Source: Aliitabrizicola sp041905595 (lineage in GTDB: Bacteria; Pseudomonadota; Alphaproteobacteria; Rhodobacterales; Rhodobacteraceae). From it: a DNA stretch of 64,000 nucleotides. The DNA is taken from NCBI GenBank assembly GCA_041905595.1, contig JAYRKT010000004.1:106000-169999 (forward strand). Reading direction: 5' to 3'. A model generated the notes under the pieces. That model had not been told where the DNA came from. It was given only the letters and a program-made list of their open reading frames with translations, and searched no databases. Each line of letters begins with the position of its first letter. Position 1 is the stretch's first letter. The translations under genes and the position numbers were made by a program. Positions 26,435 to 34,927 of the stretch are shown here, piece by piece.

Positions 26435-26643
26435 ACAGGGCGTTCAAAGAGCCCGCATCCTGACGGCAAGCCGTTTGCCTGTCGTGGCAGCGATGGATCG
26501 AGTCCTGTTCTCACGTCGTGTGGGACTGTCAGACCAAGGTCCTGAGGCCAAGTCCAGGATGCAGGCGTGGACAAAGGGGGCCACCTTGACTTCGCCTTTG
26601 GCGCAGGCGCTAGTGGCCGGGTCACAGCCCCAAGGTTTCCGGT

Positions 26644-27711
26644 ATGAACAAGACCCTGCCCGTCTTCGATGGACACAACGACTTTCTTCTTCGGCTCCAG
26701 ACCGATCCGGGCCGACGCGAGGTGCTGTGGCTGGAGGGCGACGGCACCGGCCATCTCGACCTGCCGCGAATGCGCAAGGGCCATTTCGCCGGTGGCTTCT
26801 TTGCCATCTACATCCCGTCCCCGGGGAGCGAAGACCCCGACATCAGCGATGCGCTGATGGACAATCCACCCTACGACCTGCCGCTGCCAGATCCCATACC
26901 TCTGGAACGCGCGCAGGTCATCGCGCTTTCGAAGGCCGGCCATCTGCTGTGGATGGAGCGCGCCTCCGGCGGACGATTCAAGGTCTGCCGCACGACCGCC
27001 GAGTTGCGGGCCGCGCTCGACGATGGCGTGGTTTCAGGGATCATGCACATGGAGGGCGCCGAGGCGATCGACCCGGCGCTCGATAGCTTGCCCCTCTACT
27101 ACGCCATGGGTCTTCGCTCCATCGGCCCGGTCTGGAGCCGACCGACCGCCTTTGGCCATGGTGTGCCGTTCCGCTTCCCCGGAGCGCCTGACACCGGACC
27201 GGGACTGACCGATGCAGGAAAGGCACTGGTCCGCGCCTGCAACCAGATGGGCATCATGATCGACCTGTCGCATCTGAACGAGGCCGGGTTCAACGATGTC
27301 GCCCGCATCAGCACGGCGCCTCTGGTCGCAACCCATTCCAACGCCCATGCGATCACGCAGACAACCCGCAACCTGACCGACCGTCAGCTGGGCATGATCC
27401 GCGACAGCGAGGGGATGGTCGGACTGAACTTCGCAACCGTCTTCCTGCGCCCTGACGGACGCCAGTCACCGGAAATGAGTTGGGATCCCGTTCTGCGCCA
27501 TCTCGATCACCTTATTGCCCATCTGGGCGAGGATCACGTCGGCTTCGGTTCCGATTTCGACGGTGCAACCGTACCGCAGGGGATCGGCGACGTGACCGGG
27601 CTGCCCGCGCTGCAGGAGGCATTGCGCGCCCACGGCTATGACGAGGCGCTGATGCGCAAGCTCTGCTACGAGAACTGGTTTGCGGTGCTGGACCGCACCT
27701 GGCATTGCTGA
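26644..27711 (+). CDS. Membrane dipeptidase family (peptidase M19) protein
   Basis: 355 residues. M19 zinc-site motifs in order: FDGHNDFLLRL (His and Asp), IMHMEGAEAIDP (bridging Glu), MIDLSHLNEAGF and VATHSNAHAI (His ligands), and VGFGSDFDGATVP near the C-terminus. There is no signal peptide, so the bacterial protein is probably cytosolic. These enzymes hydrolyse dipeptides, including D-amino-acid ones. The gene is preceded by 209 bases in which I see no feature, and it converges on the Crp-family gene with an 8-base gap. Confidence 0.9.
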   Translation: MNKTLPVFDGHNDFLLRLQTDPGRREVLWLEGDGTGHLDLPRMRKGHFAGGFFAIYIPSPGSEDPDISDALMDNPPYDLPLPDPIPLERAQVIALSKAGHLLWMERASGGRFKVCRTTAELRAALDDGVVSGIMHMEGAEAIDPALDSLPLYYAMGLRSIGPVWSRPTAFGHGVPFRFPGAPDTGPGLTDAGKALVRACNQMGIMIDLSHLNEAGFNDVARISTAPLVATHSNAHAITQTTRNLTDRQLGMIRDSEGMVGLNFATVFLRPDGRQSPEMSWDPVLRHLDHLIAHLGEDHVGFGSDFDGATVPQGIGDVTGLPALQEALRAHGYDEALMRKLCYENWFAVLDRTWHC

Positions 27712-27719
27712 CGCGCGGG

Positions 27720-28445
27720 TCAGTCGATGTCCGGGTCGGCCAGTTCACGCAGGCGCCGCAGATCGCAGATCAACACCTCGCCGTCGCGCTGGATCGCCTG
27801 ATCCTCGATCAACACCTGGAGGGCCCGGTTTACCTTTGGGCGGCTTGCCCCAAGAACCGCTGCAAGATCCGACTGTGTGATCGCTAGGCGAAGCCGCGCC
27901 TTCTCTGGCAGCTCGTCCCCGTGAATCTGGCGCAGGGTGAACAGCAGAAACCGGGCAAGGCGCGCCTCCAGCCCGTAAAGCGCGATCGACTCCAGCTTGT
28001 CGTTCGTGTCGCGCAGCCTTCGACAGAGAAAGCGCGCGACGCCTTCCATCAGGTCCGGATAGCGTTCCGCGACCGAACGGAACGCCGCACGGTCCACCAC
28101 ATAGCCGCTGGTGGCGCTCAGCGTGGTTCCGTCGGCCGATCGCGGATCGTCGTCGAAGAGGACCATCTCGCCGATGATGGTGCCGGGTTCGGCAATGGCA
28201 AGCGCCAGCTCACGGCCAGCCGGAGTCACCAGGGAAAGCTTCACCCGACCCTCTGCGATGGCCAGCAGGTAGTCGCCCGGCTCGCCCCGCAAAAACAGGA
28301 CTGTCCCGGCAGGCCAGTCGCGGGCGATTGCCACCTCGGACAAGGCGGCAAGGGTGTCGTCGCGGAGGTTCTCGAACATCGGAAACGACCGCCAGAAGGC
28401 CTGTCCCGGCCGGGTCGCCAGAGATCTGGTCTGCCTGTCCGCCAT
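27720..28445 (-). CDS. Crp/Fnr-family transcription regulator
   Basis: 241 residues from the ATG at 28445, preceded by GGAAGG. The N-terminal cyclic-nucleotide-binding fold is seen in GTVLFLRGEPGDYLLAIAEG and PGTIIGEMVLFDDDPRSADG, the second being the phosphate-binding cassette region. The C-terminal winged helix contains LAITQSDLAAVLGASRPKVN with the recognition helix. No Fnr-type cysteine cluster is present, so it is not an iron-sulphur oxygen sensor. Faces the BTAD-type regulator across about 300 bases. Confidence 0.88.
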   Translation of the reverse strand: MADRQTRSLATRPGQAFWRSFPMFENLRDDTLAALSEVAIARDWPAGTVLFLRGEPGDYLLAIAEGRVKLSLVTPAGRELALAIAEPGTIIGEMVLFDDDPRSADGTTLSATSGYVVDRAAFRSVAERYPDLMEGVARFLCRRLRDTNDKLESIALYGLEARLARFLLFTLRQIHGDELPEKARLRLAITQSDLAAVLGASRPKVNRALQVLIEDQAIQRDGEVLICDLRRLRELADPDID

Positions 28446-28750
28446 AGTCGGCCTTCCGGGTTCTGCATTTCTGTCATGTCTAACGGCTCCGCCCGCTCCT
28501 CTCCAGCCTCTTGCAGGCCTTCGGCGCAGACGGATTGTCGTGGCGCCAGAACGCGACGGAGTTCTCAATCCGGGGTTGAGGACCTGAGCTTGCCTGTCCC
28601 CGGCAAGGGTGGCGTCGCCTGGTTTGCCGCGGCCCGAACCGGAAATTTTCGGGGAAGTCATGGTGCAAGTTGCTCTTTTCCTTGCAATGCTCTTGCCGCG
28701 CCAGCGCGTCGCGGTAGACGTTGCGGCAATCAAGACATAATCCTTGGAAC
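28446..28750. other. Divergent intergenic region between two regulator genes
   Basis: 305 bases between the Crp-family gene (minus) and the BTAD-type regulator (plus). It must hold both promoters. I see no clear operator repeat, RNA gene or small ORF with coding character. Confidence 0.5.
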
Positions 28751-30721
28751 ATGACCGACCGGTCCGACACGTCTGCCGTCCCGATGCCGCGAAGCGCGCT
28801 TAGCTTTCGCGTGTTCGATTCATTCGAGCTGCTTCTGAATGGCGTCGTTGTCCCGCTGCGACCGACAAAGGCCAAGGCGATTGTCGCCTGGTTCTGCCTC
28901 AGCGGACAGACGCGCATTTCGCGGGCGCGGCTTGCGAGCCTGCTCTGGTCGGGAGCGAACGAGGAAAACAGCCGCGGTTCCCTGCGCAACATTCTTTATG
29001 TTCTGCGTGACAACCCCCCTGTTCCGGGGATGGATCTGATCAGTTCGGACCGCGAAACGGTCATTTCGACACTCGACAGAGTGCCACACGAGGTCACCGC
29101 GGCCCTTGCCGCCCTAGATCGGGGCGAAGACGGGCCGCTTCGCAGCCTGTCGCTGGCGGAGGCTGACCTGCGGTTCGCGACCGACCTTTTCGGTCTTGAT
29201 CCGGAATTCGACACCTTCCTGCGAAACCAGTGTGCCCCGTTCATCGCCACGATGGCCGACTTGCTGCGCGCACGTCTGTTGCCGTCGAACCAGAGCGAGT
29301 CCACACGGGTCATCGCCGAAAAGCTGCGCGAGCTGGTGCCACATGACGAAACGGCGACGCGGCATCTGATGCTGCTCGATATCGCCGCCGGCAACAGCGC
29401 CGCCGCTCTGGAGCATTACAACCGGCTTTGGGCGCTTCTCGATGACGAGTTCGATGTCGAGCCTTCCGAAGCGACGCAGGCGCTGGCGGTCCGGATCAAG
29501 TCGCAAGGGGTCATACACACCGGGACACCGCAGCCGGCCGTCTCGATAGCACCCCCGCAGGACCGCATCACCGTCTATCTGCGCCCGATCGCGGGCGACA
29601 TGATGTCGGACGACAACCGGATCGTCGTGAACGGCATGCAGGCCGAGATCGTCTCGTCCCTGCTGACCGTCGGCGACTGGATCGTCATCGAGGCCGACAG
29701 CGATACGCCGCTTCCGACGACACGCGGCAATTTCGAGTTGCGCGGGGTCTTTTCCCCGGGCATCGGCGAGATGCGGGTGATCCTTACACTGAAGGACATC
29801 CATTCAGGCCGGATCATCTGGACCACAGCCCTGCCGGTGAACCGCGGTGACTGGATCCGCAACAGCGAATTGGCCGTGCAGCGCCTTGCCGCGCATCTGA
29901 TCGGCAAGGTCGAGTCGCATTACGTCACCAATCTCGACTCGCTCGGGGACGCGGACCTGCCCGACTACGACAAACTGGTGCGGGCAAGGTGGCTGATGAA
30001 CGACTGGTCGCCGGACTCCGACCGCCGCGCCGAGGCATTGATGCGGAGTGTCGCGACCAAGGGAGAGGTCGGCCTGCGTGCCCGCGTCATGCTGGCCGAA
30101 CTGCTGAACAGCCGCAGCCTCGTCTTCCCCGGCCTCTATGCGCCGCGCGAGGGCGTGGCCGAGGCCTATGACATCGCTGAAGGCTGCGTGCGCGATGACA
30201 TGCTGCGGTCTGATGCGTGGCTGGCGCTGGCCTGGTCGGCGGTCCAGTCAGACCGTCTGGGCCGGGCGGTGACCGCCGCCGACCAGGCCATCCGCGGCAA
30301 CCAGAGCAGCCCGCAGCGTATCGCCTCGGCGGCGGAAGTGCTGGCGCTGTCCGGCGAGGTGGCGCGGGCCGCCTCGCTTTCCGATGCAGTCAGGGTCATG
30401 GACCCGGGTATCAGCCGCATGACCCTTGCCTATCGAGTCCCGACGGCGCTGCTGGCCGGGGATTTCGAAGGCTGCATAGATCTGGCCGACAGATCGGGCG
30501 GCGCGACTGTCGTCGATCATGCCTATGCCGCCGCGGCCGCCTCGATGATGGGCGACCGGAGTCGGGCCCGCGATCTTTGGCACCGGTTCTCGACCGATCT
30601 CGACCGACGATGGCATGGACGCAAGCCGCCTGACCATCTGGAATGGTTCATGACGGCTGCGCCGATCAGTGCCAGCAAGGAACGCCATGCCGTCGCGGCC
30701 GCGCTGAGCGGCCTCGCCTAG
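28751..30721 (+). CDS. Large BTAD/SARP-like transcription regulator with TPR-type C-terminus
   Basis: 656 residues from the ATG at 28751. The N-terminal winged helix (about 12-95: FRVFDSFELLLNGVVVPLRP through LASLLWSGANEENSRGSLRN) is followed by a BTAD bacterial-activation domain (about 100-250, ending LYDDEFDVEPS-like as LLDDEFDVEPSEATQALAV). The middle part has a TolB-N-like segment found in adenylate-cyclase-type regulators (RITVYLRPIAGDMMSDDNRI). The last 250 residues look like helical TPR repeats. It probably senses a signal through the C-terminal part and activates transcription. It converges on the YcaO/peroxidase unit, which it might control. Confidence 0.75.
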   Translation: MTDRSDTSAVPMPRSALSFRVFDSFELLLNGVVVPLRPTKAKAIVAWFCLSGQTRISRARLASLLWSGANEENSRGSLRNILYVLRDNPPVPGMDLISSDRETVISTLDRVPHEVTAALAALDRGEDGPLRSLSLAEADLRFATDLFGLDPEFDTFLRNQCAPFIATMADLLRARLLPSNQSESTRVIAEKLRELVPHDETATRHLMLLDIAAGNSAAALEHYNRLWALLDDEFDVEPSEATQALAVRIKSQGVIHTGTPQPAVSIAPPQDRITVYLRPIAGDMMSDDNRIVVNGMQAEIVSSLLTVGDWIVIEADSDTPLPTTRGNFELRGVFSPGIGEMRVILTLKDIHSGRIIWTTALPVNRGDWIRNSELAVQRLAAHLIGKVESHYVTNLDSLGDADLPDYDKLVRARWLMNDWSPDSDRRAEALMRSVATKGEVGLRARVMLAELLNSRSLVFPGLYAPREGVAEAYDIAEGCVRDDMLRSDAWLALAWSAVQSDRLGRAVTAADQAIRGNQSSPQRIASAAEVLALSGEVARAASLSDAVRVMDPGISRMTLAYRVPTALLAGDFEGCIDLADRSGGATVVDHAYAAAAASMMGDRSRARDLWHRFSTDLDRRWHGRKPPDHLEWFMTAAPISASKERHAVAAALSGLA

Positions 30722-30753
30722 GCGCCTTTCCGGCGGAAGGAGTCGCGCTTGCC

Positions 30754-31314
30754 TCAGCGGCAGTGCGACGTGGTGTAGTCCGCAATCCGCGACCAGAGAT
30801 ATTCCATGGTGGTCATCCCGGGCGAGTTGCGGAAGTAATCGTAGTAGTAGGTCGGCCCGACGAACTTGTCGGTGTCCCCGGCCACCGACAGGATCCGGGC
30901 ATCATGCTCGGCTCCGGCCAGCAGGCCGGCGGCGGGCAGACGCATCACAACGCGATCCGTCCGGTGCTGGACCAGGTCAATCGCCGCGTCGCGCCGGATG
31001 TTTCCTACCTCGATGTAGGGATGGACCATCCAGGTTCCGATCGCAGCCGGACCGGTCTCGCCCTGCGTCGCAGGCACGAACACCGCCGCCGCTTCGCCCT
31101 TGGTCCCGGCAACCTTCGGTGTCAGCTTGGGCGCGGGCATCTTGGGATCGATCCGTTTGTCCGGATCAAGGAAATGGGCATTCAGATATCCTGCGAAGGC
31201 TTGCATCAGCCCTTCGACCGTCTTGGGCCGATCCGCCTCTGGCAAATGAGTCAGTGCGGTCAGGAAGGCCCCGACGGGGCGCTGATGCGCGACGGTCATG
31301 CTGACTTCGGTCAT
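30754..31314 (-). CDS. Unknown protein in the haem peroxidase operon
   Basis: 186 residues with GAGGAGA before the ATG. There is no signal peptide and no membrane segment, and I recognise no family. The C-terminal part is rich in aromatic residues (PTYYYDYFRNSPGMTTMEYL) and ends in SHCR. It starts 14 bases after the peroxidase stop and is the last gene of the YcaO-peroxidase unit, so a shared pathway is likely. Confidence 0.6.
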   Translation of the reverse strand: MTEVSMTVAHQRPVGAFLTALTHLPEADRPKTVEGLMQAFAGYLNAHFLDPDKRIDPKMPAPKLTPKVAGTKGEAAAVFVPATQGETGPAAIGTWMVHPYIEVGNIRRDAAIDLVQHRTDRVVMRLPAAGLLAGAEHDARILSVAGDTDKFVGPTYYYDYFRNSPGMTTMEYLWSRIADYTTSHCR

Positions 31315-31328
31315 TCTCGGTTATCTCC

Positions 31329-32840
31329 TCATTCCAATGCCGTCAGGAATTCTATCAATGGCCACATGCCCGGCGATCGCCCCGCCGGCGGGGGGAAGAT
31401 CGCCCGCGCCCTGCCGATGTTCGGCTGCGCCGCAACAAAGGTCCGCGCCATGCGCAAGCGCGGCACCAGCACTTCGGCCACGAGGATCGAGCCAAGCGCC
31501 CCGAGCGTCCGCCCGCCGCCAAGGCCGAGGCCGGCACCAGCCGCGCCGGATTCGACGAGCAGATACAGGAACAGCGGCGGATCAAGCTGCAGGTGATCCG
31601 GCCGCTGGCCGGGCTGGGCCGCCAGCCAATCGGCCATCAGCGCCCTGCGCCCGGCCTGCGACCACAGCGCCCAATCTGTGCAGGCGGCGTGGCTTGCCAG
31701 ATGCGGTGCAAGCTGGTCGGCCAGCGCCGAGACGCTCTGCAACCGGCCGGTGGCGCTGCTGGCCAGATCCCGCATTGCAAGGTCGCTCTTGCGACCGCCA
31801 GGGATGGCTCGGTTCTTGCCGACCTTCTCCAGATCCGGCGGCAGGTCCGGCCCGATCCGCCGCGACATCTGCACCTGTGACCCCGGACCGAAGAACAACC
31901 GCCAGTCCACCCGCCAGAAGTTCGAGTTGCCCGCCCGGATGCCTTCCATCTCTGGCGGGACCGGCCCGATCAGATCGCCGAGCGACATCGTCGGGCTGCG
32001 GTCATTCAGCAGGTAGGTCGAGCGCACCATTGCGTGACCGAAGCGGAAGGCAGCATTCGTGAACTCGACCGGAATAGCAAAGCCCTCGCGCTCGGCAACC
32101 GTATCGACCGGATGCCAGCCATTGGCCCGGACGATCGTCTGCACCGCCGGATGAAGCAAGCGGGGAAGCAGGTCATGCTCCACTATTTCGAGATAGGCCT
32201 CGGCCGTCAGGCAACGGGCAAGAAGCCGCGCGTCCTGTGACGAAAACTCCTCTGCCAGCGCGGTCTCTGCCAGGTGGAAATAGCGGACGAACAGGGCAGA
32301 GAGTTGAGACAGGAACGGTGTATCGCCATTGCGCGCGTCATGAACGTCGATCGCATTGCCGGTCCAGACTAGGTCTGCCGCGACCGGCCGGCCCGGATCC
32401 GAGGCGGATGGACGGAACCGGTAAAGCCGCGGTCTTGCCCGATCGCCCGACAGCGGGCCGAAGATCGAATCGAGCGTCAGACCGTGGCCGCGCGCCCCAT
32501 CCGGGCGAAAAGTCTCGTTGGGGCCGAGGGTGTGTGCGGCGACATCATGGGCGACAAGCTGGGCAAGAAAGGTATAGCCGGCGGGCATGCTGCCCGGCTG
32601 GGTATCGACCTTCCAGGCGTCATCGACAAGCAGTTCAGCGACCGGTTCCAGGTGCCGCAGCGTCTGCGGGACCGAGCCAGCGCCAGCATAGATCCGCGAC
32701 GGGTCGCCTTGGGGCCCCTCACACAGATAGTTGCGCCGGTCCGGGGGCAGGACGGCCGCCCGCACTGCGCGTGCCGCATGTGCTACGCGCGCGTGGCCGC
32801 GCGGCTCGTTCAAGTCAATCGGGTGATCGTCGCGGGCCAT
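31329..32840 (-). CDS. Animal-type haem peroxidase family protein
   Basis: 503 residues from the ATG at 32840, preceded by CAGGAAA; an upstream TTG at 32894 is less likely. Distal haem side: FLAQLVAHDVAAHTLGPNE, matching the Q-x-x-x-HD-x-x-x-H pattern of animal-type peroxidases (about residues 80-98). The proximal His lies in FRFGHAMVRSTYLLND, with the conserved Arg and Asn nearby. The C-terminal region is shorter than in eukaryotic members. No signal peptide is seen. Bacterial members are found in oxidative halogenation or secondary metabolism, but the substrate here is unknown. Confidence 0.85.
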   Translation of the reverse strand: MARDDHPIDLNEPRGHARVAHAARAVRAAVLPPDRRNYLCEGPQGDPSRIYAGAGSVPQTLRHLEPVAELLVDDAWKVDTQPGSMPAGYTFLAQLVAHDVAAHTLGPNETFRPDGARGHGLTLDSIFGPLSGDRARPRLYRFRPSASDPGRPVAADLVWTGNAIDVHDARNGDTPFLSQLSALFVRYFHLAETALAEEFSSQDARLLARCLTAEAYLEIVEHDLLPRLLHPAVQTIVRANGWHPVDTVAEREGFAIPVEFTNAAFRFGHAMVRSTYLLNDRSPTMSLGDLIGPVPPEMEGIRAGNSNFWRVDWRLFFGPGSQVQMSRRIGPDLPPDLEKVGKNRAIPGGRKSDLAMRDLASSATGRLQSVSALADQLAPHLASHAACTDWALWSQAGRRALMADWLAAQPGQRPDHLQLDPPLFLYLLVESGAAGAGLGLGGGRTLGALGSILVAEVLVPRLRMARTFVAAQPNIGRARAIFPPPAGRSPGMWPLIEFLTALE

Positions 32841-32890
32841 GCCAGCCGTTTCCTGTTGCCTTTTTCCGGTCCTAGACCGGCCTGCGTCAT

Positions 32891-33796
32891 TCAAACGTCA
32901 AAGGTAGTCCGAAGAATGGGCCGCCACCGCGGCAGGGTGGTCGAGACGGCGCGCCAGACAGGCACGCCAAGCGCCGGGTTGGTCAGGTCCACAAGCCTCA
33001 TGTCATGACCGGCGCTGCGGCAAAAATCGACCAGTTCGTCTACTGAGAGGGCCGGACCCTGCCGGGGCGCGTTTCGGGCCCCGTTCGCCCCGATGCGCTT
33101 GCGCAAAGCGCGATCCATTGCCATCGCCTGACGGTGATCCGCGTGTTGGGGTGGCCCGAGCAGCGCCACTTCCGACAGAAGAGCCTCGGCCAAGGCCGCC
33201 TCGCAGGCGACGGCTGTCGAGTCTGCGGCGGCGCTGCCAAGGACCATCGCGCCGCCGTTTCCATCGCCGGTGACGGCAAGGCAAGTGGCGATGCCTGGAA
33301 CTGCTGCAACCTGCCAGCAGCGGCTCCAGCGCAAGGCTTCGCCTTGCCGGTAACGGGCCAGCAGCTCCGGGTCGACGGTGATCTCGCGGGCCTCGGCCCG
33401 CCCTAGCCACCACTGCGCCAGCGCGGCCCGTTCGACACGTTCAAGAACGGCCCGCTTGCGGGCCAGGTCCGGGCTGGAATGTGCCGCGCAGCCTTCGCTG
33501 CCAAGATCTGCCGGATCTGCCAGATCGCGGGCCCGGGCATCCACACGGCCAGCGTCAGTCGTGACCCATACAGGCTGCGCATGTGCGGCGATCCCGATCG
33601 AAAGGTTCTCGACGAGTTCGCCAATGCAGCCCAGTAGTGCCGAGGCCGCATCCGGCCCCTTGCCGGTGGACAGCAGCGTCACCGGTATGCCTGTCCCAGT
33701 CCATCGTCCGAAGGCGATGTGCAGCCCGGGCGCGAGCGGCGAGCACAGCTCGACGATGTCCAGATCGGCGGCAAGGCTTTCCAGGGAAACGGGCAT
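32891..33796 (-). CDS. YcaO-like ATP-dependent cyclodehydratase family protein
   Basis: 301 residues from the ATG at 33796; the frame stays open into the antisense of tRNA-Lys, which is an artefact. The YcaO ATP-site pattern is present: AASALLGCIGELVENLSIGI (first Glu set), RAVLERVERAALAQWW (second) and AVACEAALAEALLSEVALLG (third). It lacks the Pro-rich C-terminus seen in azoline-forming enzymes. YcaO enzymes activate peptide amide bonds for heterocycle, thioamide or amidine formation. It leads the three-gene unit with the peroxidase 50 bases downstream. No precursor peptide gene is obvious. Confidence 0.75.
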   Translation of the reverse strand: MPVSLESLAADLDIVELCSPLAPGLHIAFGRWTGTGIPVTLLSTGKGPDAASALLGCIGELVENLSIGIAAHAQPVWVTTDAGRVDARARDLADPADLGSEGCAAHSSPDLARKRAVLERVERAALAQWWLGRAEAREITVDPELLARYRQGEALRWSRCWQVAAVPGIATCLAVTGDGNGGAMVLGSAAADSTAVACEAALAEALLSEVALLGPPQHADHRQAMAMDRALRKRIGANGARNAPRQGPALSVDELVDFCRSAGHDMRLVDLTNPALGVPVWRAVSTTLPRWRPILRTTFDV

Positions 33797-33902
33797 TTCG
33801 CCGATCTGTCTGATTCGGTTCGGCGGAAAGCATAACGGCTCGGAACGTCCCGCACAGCCGCAAGCGGCTGATGCAAGAGTTCCGGACGTTCTTGGGAAGA
33901 AG

Positions 33903-33978
33903 TGGTGAGCCCAACAGGATTCGAACCTGTGACCCACTGATTAAAAGTCAGTTGCTCTACCAACTGAGCTATGGGCCC
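33903..33978 (-). tRNA. tRNA-Lys (anticodon TTT)
   Basis: 76 bases including an encoded CCA. On the minus strand it starts GGGCCCATAGCTCAG; the anticodon loop is CTTTTAA in an ACTGA/TCAGT stem, and the T-arm is GTTCGAATC. All cloverleaf arms can be formed. Confidence 0.97.
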
Positions 33979-34084
33979 ACAACGCGGGTTTCCTATGGAG
34001 TTCGGCCCGGAGGGTCAATACCCTTTCCACAACTTTCCGGGCACATACTGGCAAATGCGGGGGCAGAGGCGTATATGCCTGCCC

Positions 34085-34927
34085 ATGAACGCGCGCATTG
34101 CAGATACCGGCCTGCCTTTCATGAAGATGCATGGGCTTGGCAACGATTTCGTCGTGATTGACTCGCGGGGACGCGGGGGGGCGGTCACGACGCCTGGGCT
34201 TGCGCGCGCCCTGGGGGACCGCAATCGTGGTGTTGGCTTTGATCAGCTGGCCGAGATTCGCGACAGCGAACAGGGCGACATCGCGCTCGACTTCTGGAAC
34301 AGCGATGGCAGCCGTGCGGGGGCCTGTGGCAACGCCACGCGCTGCGTCGCAGATTTTGTCATGCGCGACACCGGGCGCGACCGCATCGTCATACGCACCG
34401 CCCGGGGAGAGCTTCAGGCGTTGCGCCGCGGCGACGGGCTGGTCAGCGTCAACATGGGCCAGCCGCAGCTCGACTGGGCCGAAGTGCCGCTGTCGCAGTC
34501 GATCGACACGTTGCACCTGCCGCTGGCAGGCGATCCGGTCGCGGTTGGCATGGGCAATCCACACTGCGTGTTCTTCGTGCCGGATGCCGGCGCGGTCGAC
34601 GTGGCTGGTCGTGGGGCGCAAATCGAACACGATCCGCTGTTCCCTCAGGCCACAAACGTGGAATTCGCCAGCCTGACGGGCCCCGACCGTCTGCGGATGC
34701 GGGTCTGGGAACGCGGCACCGGCATCACGCTGGCCTGCGGTTCGGGGGCTTGCGCGACCGCAGTTGCCGCGCACCGGCGTGGGCTGACGGGGCGGCATGT
34801 GCTGCTCGACCTCGATGGCGGGACCATCGAGATCGACTGGCGCGACGACGGCGTATGGATGACCGGGCCGACGGCGCATGTCTTCGACGCGGTCCTGACG
34901 CCGGCCTATCTGTCCGCCACCGCATGA
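34085..34927 (+). CDS. dapF: Diaminopimelate epimerase
   Basis: 280 residues from the ATG at 34085. Both catalytic cysteines are present: GACGNATRCVADFVM (about residue 82) and TLACGSGACATAVAA (about 218). The start FMKMHGLGNDFVVIDSRGRG is the DapF N-terminal signature. It converts LL- to meso-diaminopimelate for lysine and peptidoglycan synthesis. The stop overlaps the start of mtaB (ATGA), a pairing common in Rhodobacterales. Confidence 0.96.
   Translation: MNARIADTGLPFMKMHGLGNDFVVIDSRGRGGAVTTPGLARALGDRNRGVGFDQLAEIRDSEQGDIALDFWNSDGSRAGACGNATRCVADFVMRDTGRDRIVIRTARGELQALRRGDGLVSVNMGQPQLDWAEVPLSQSIDTLHLPLAGDPVAVGMGNPHCVFFVPDAGAVDVAGRGAQIEHDPLFPQATNVEFASLTGPDRLRMRVWERGTGITLACGSGACATAVAAHRRGLTGRHVLLDLDGGTIEIDWRDDGVWMTGPTAHVFDAVLTPAYLSATA

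Noticed and set aside
33797..33937. N-terminal extension of the YcaO frame upstream of 33796
   Set aside because: It is translated from the antisense of tRNA-Lys and its flank, so it is not coding.
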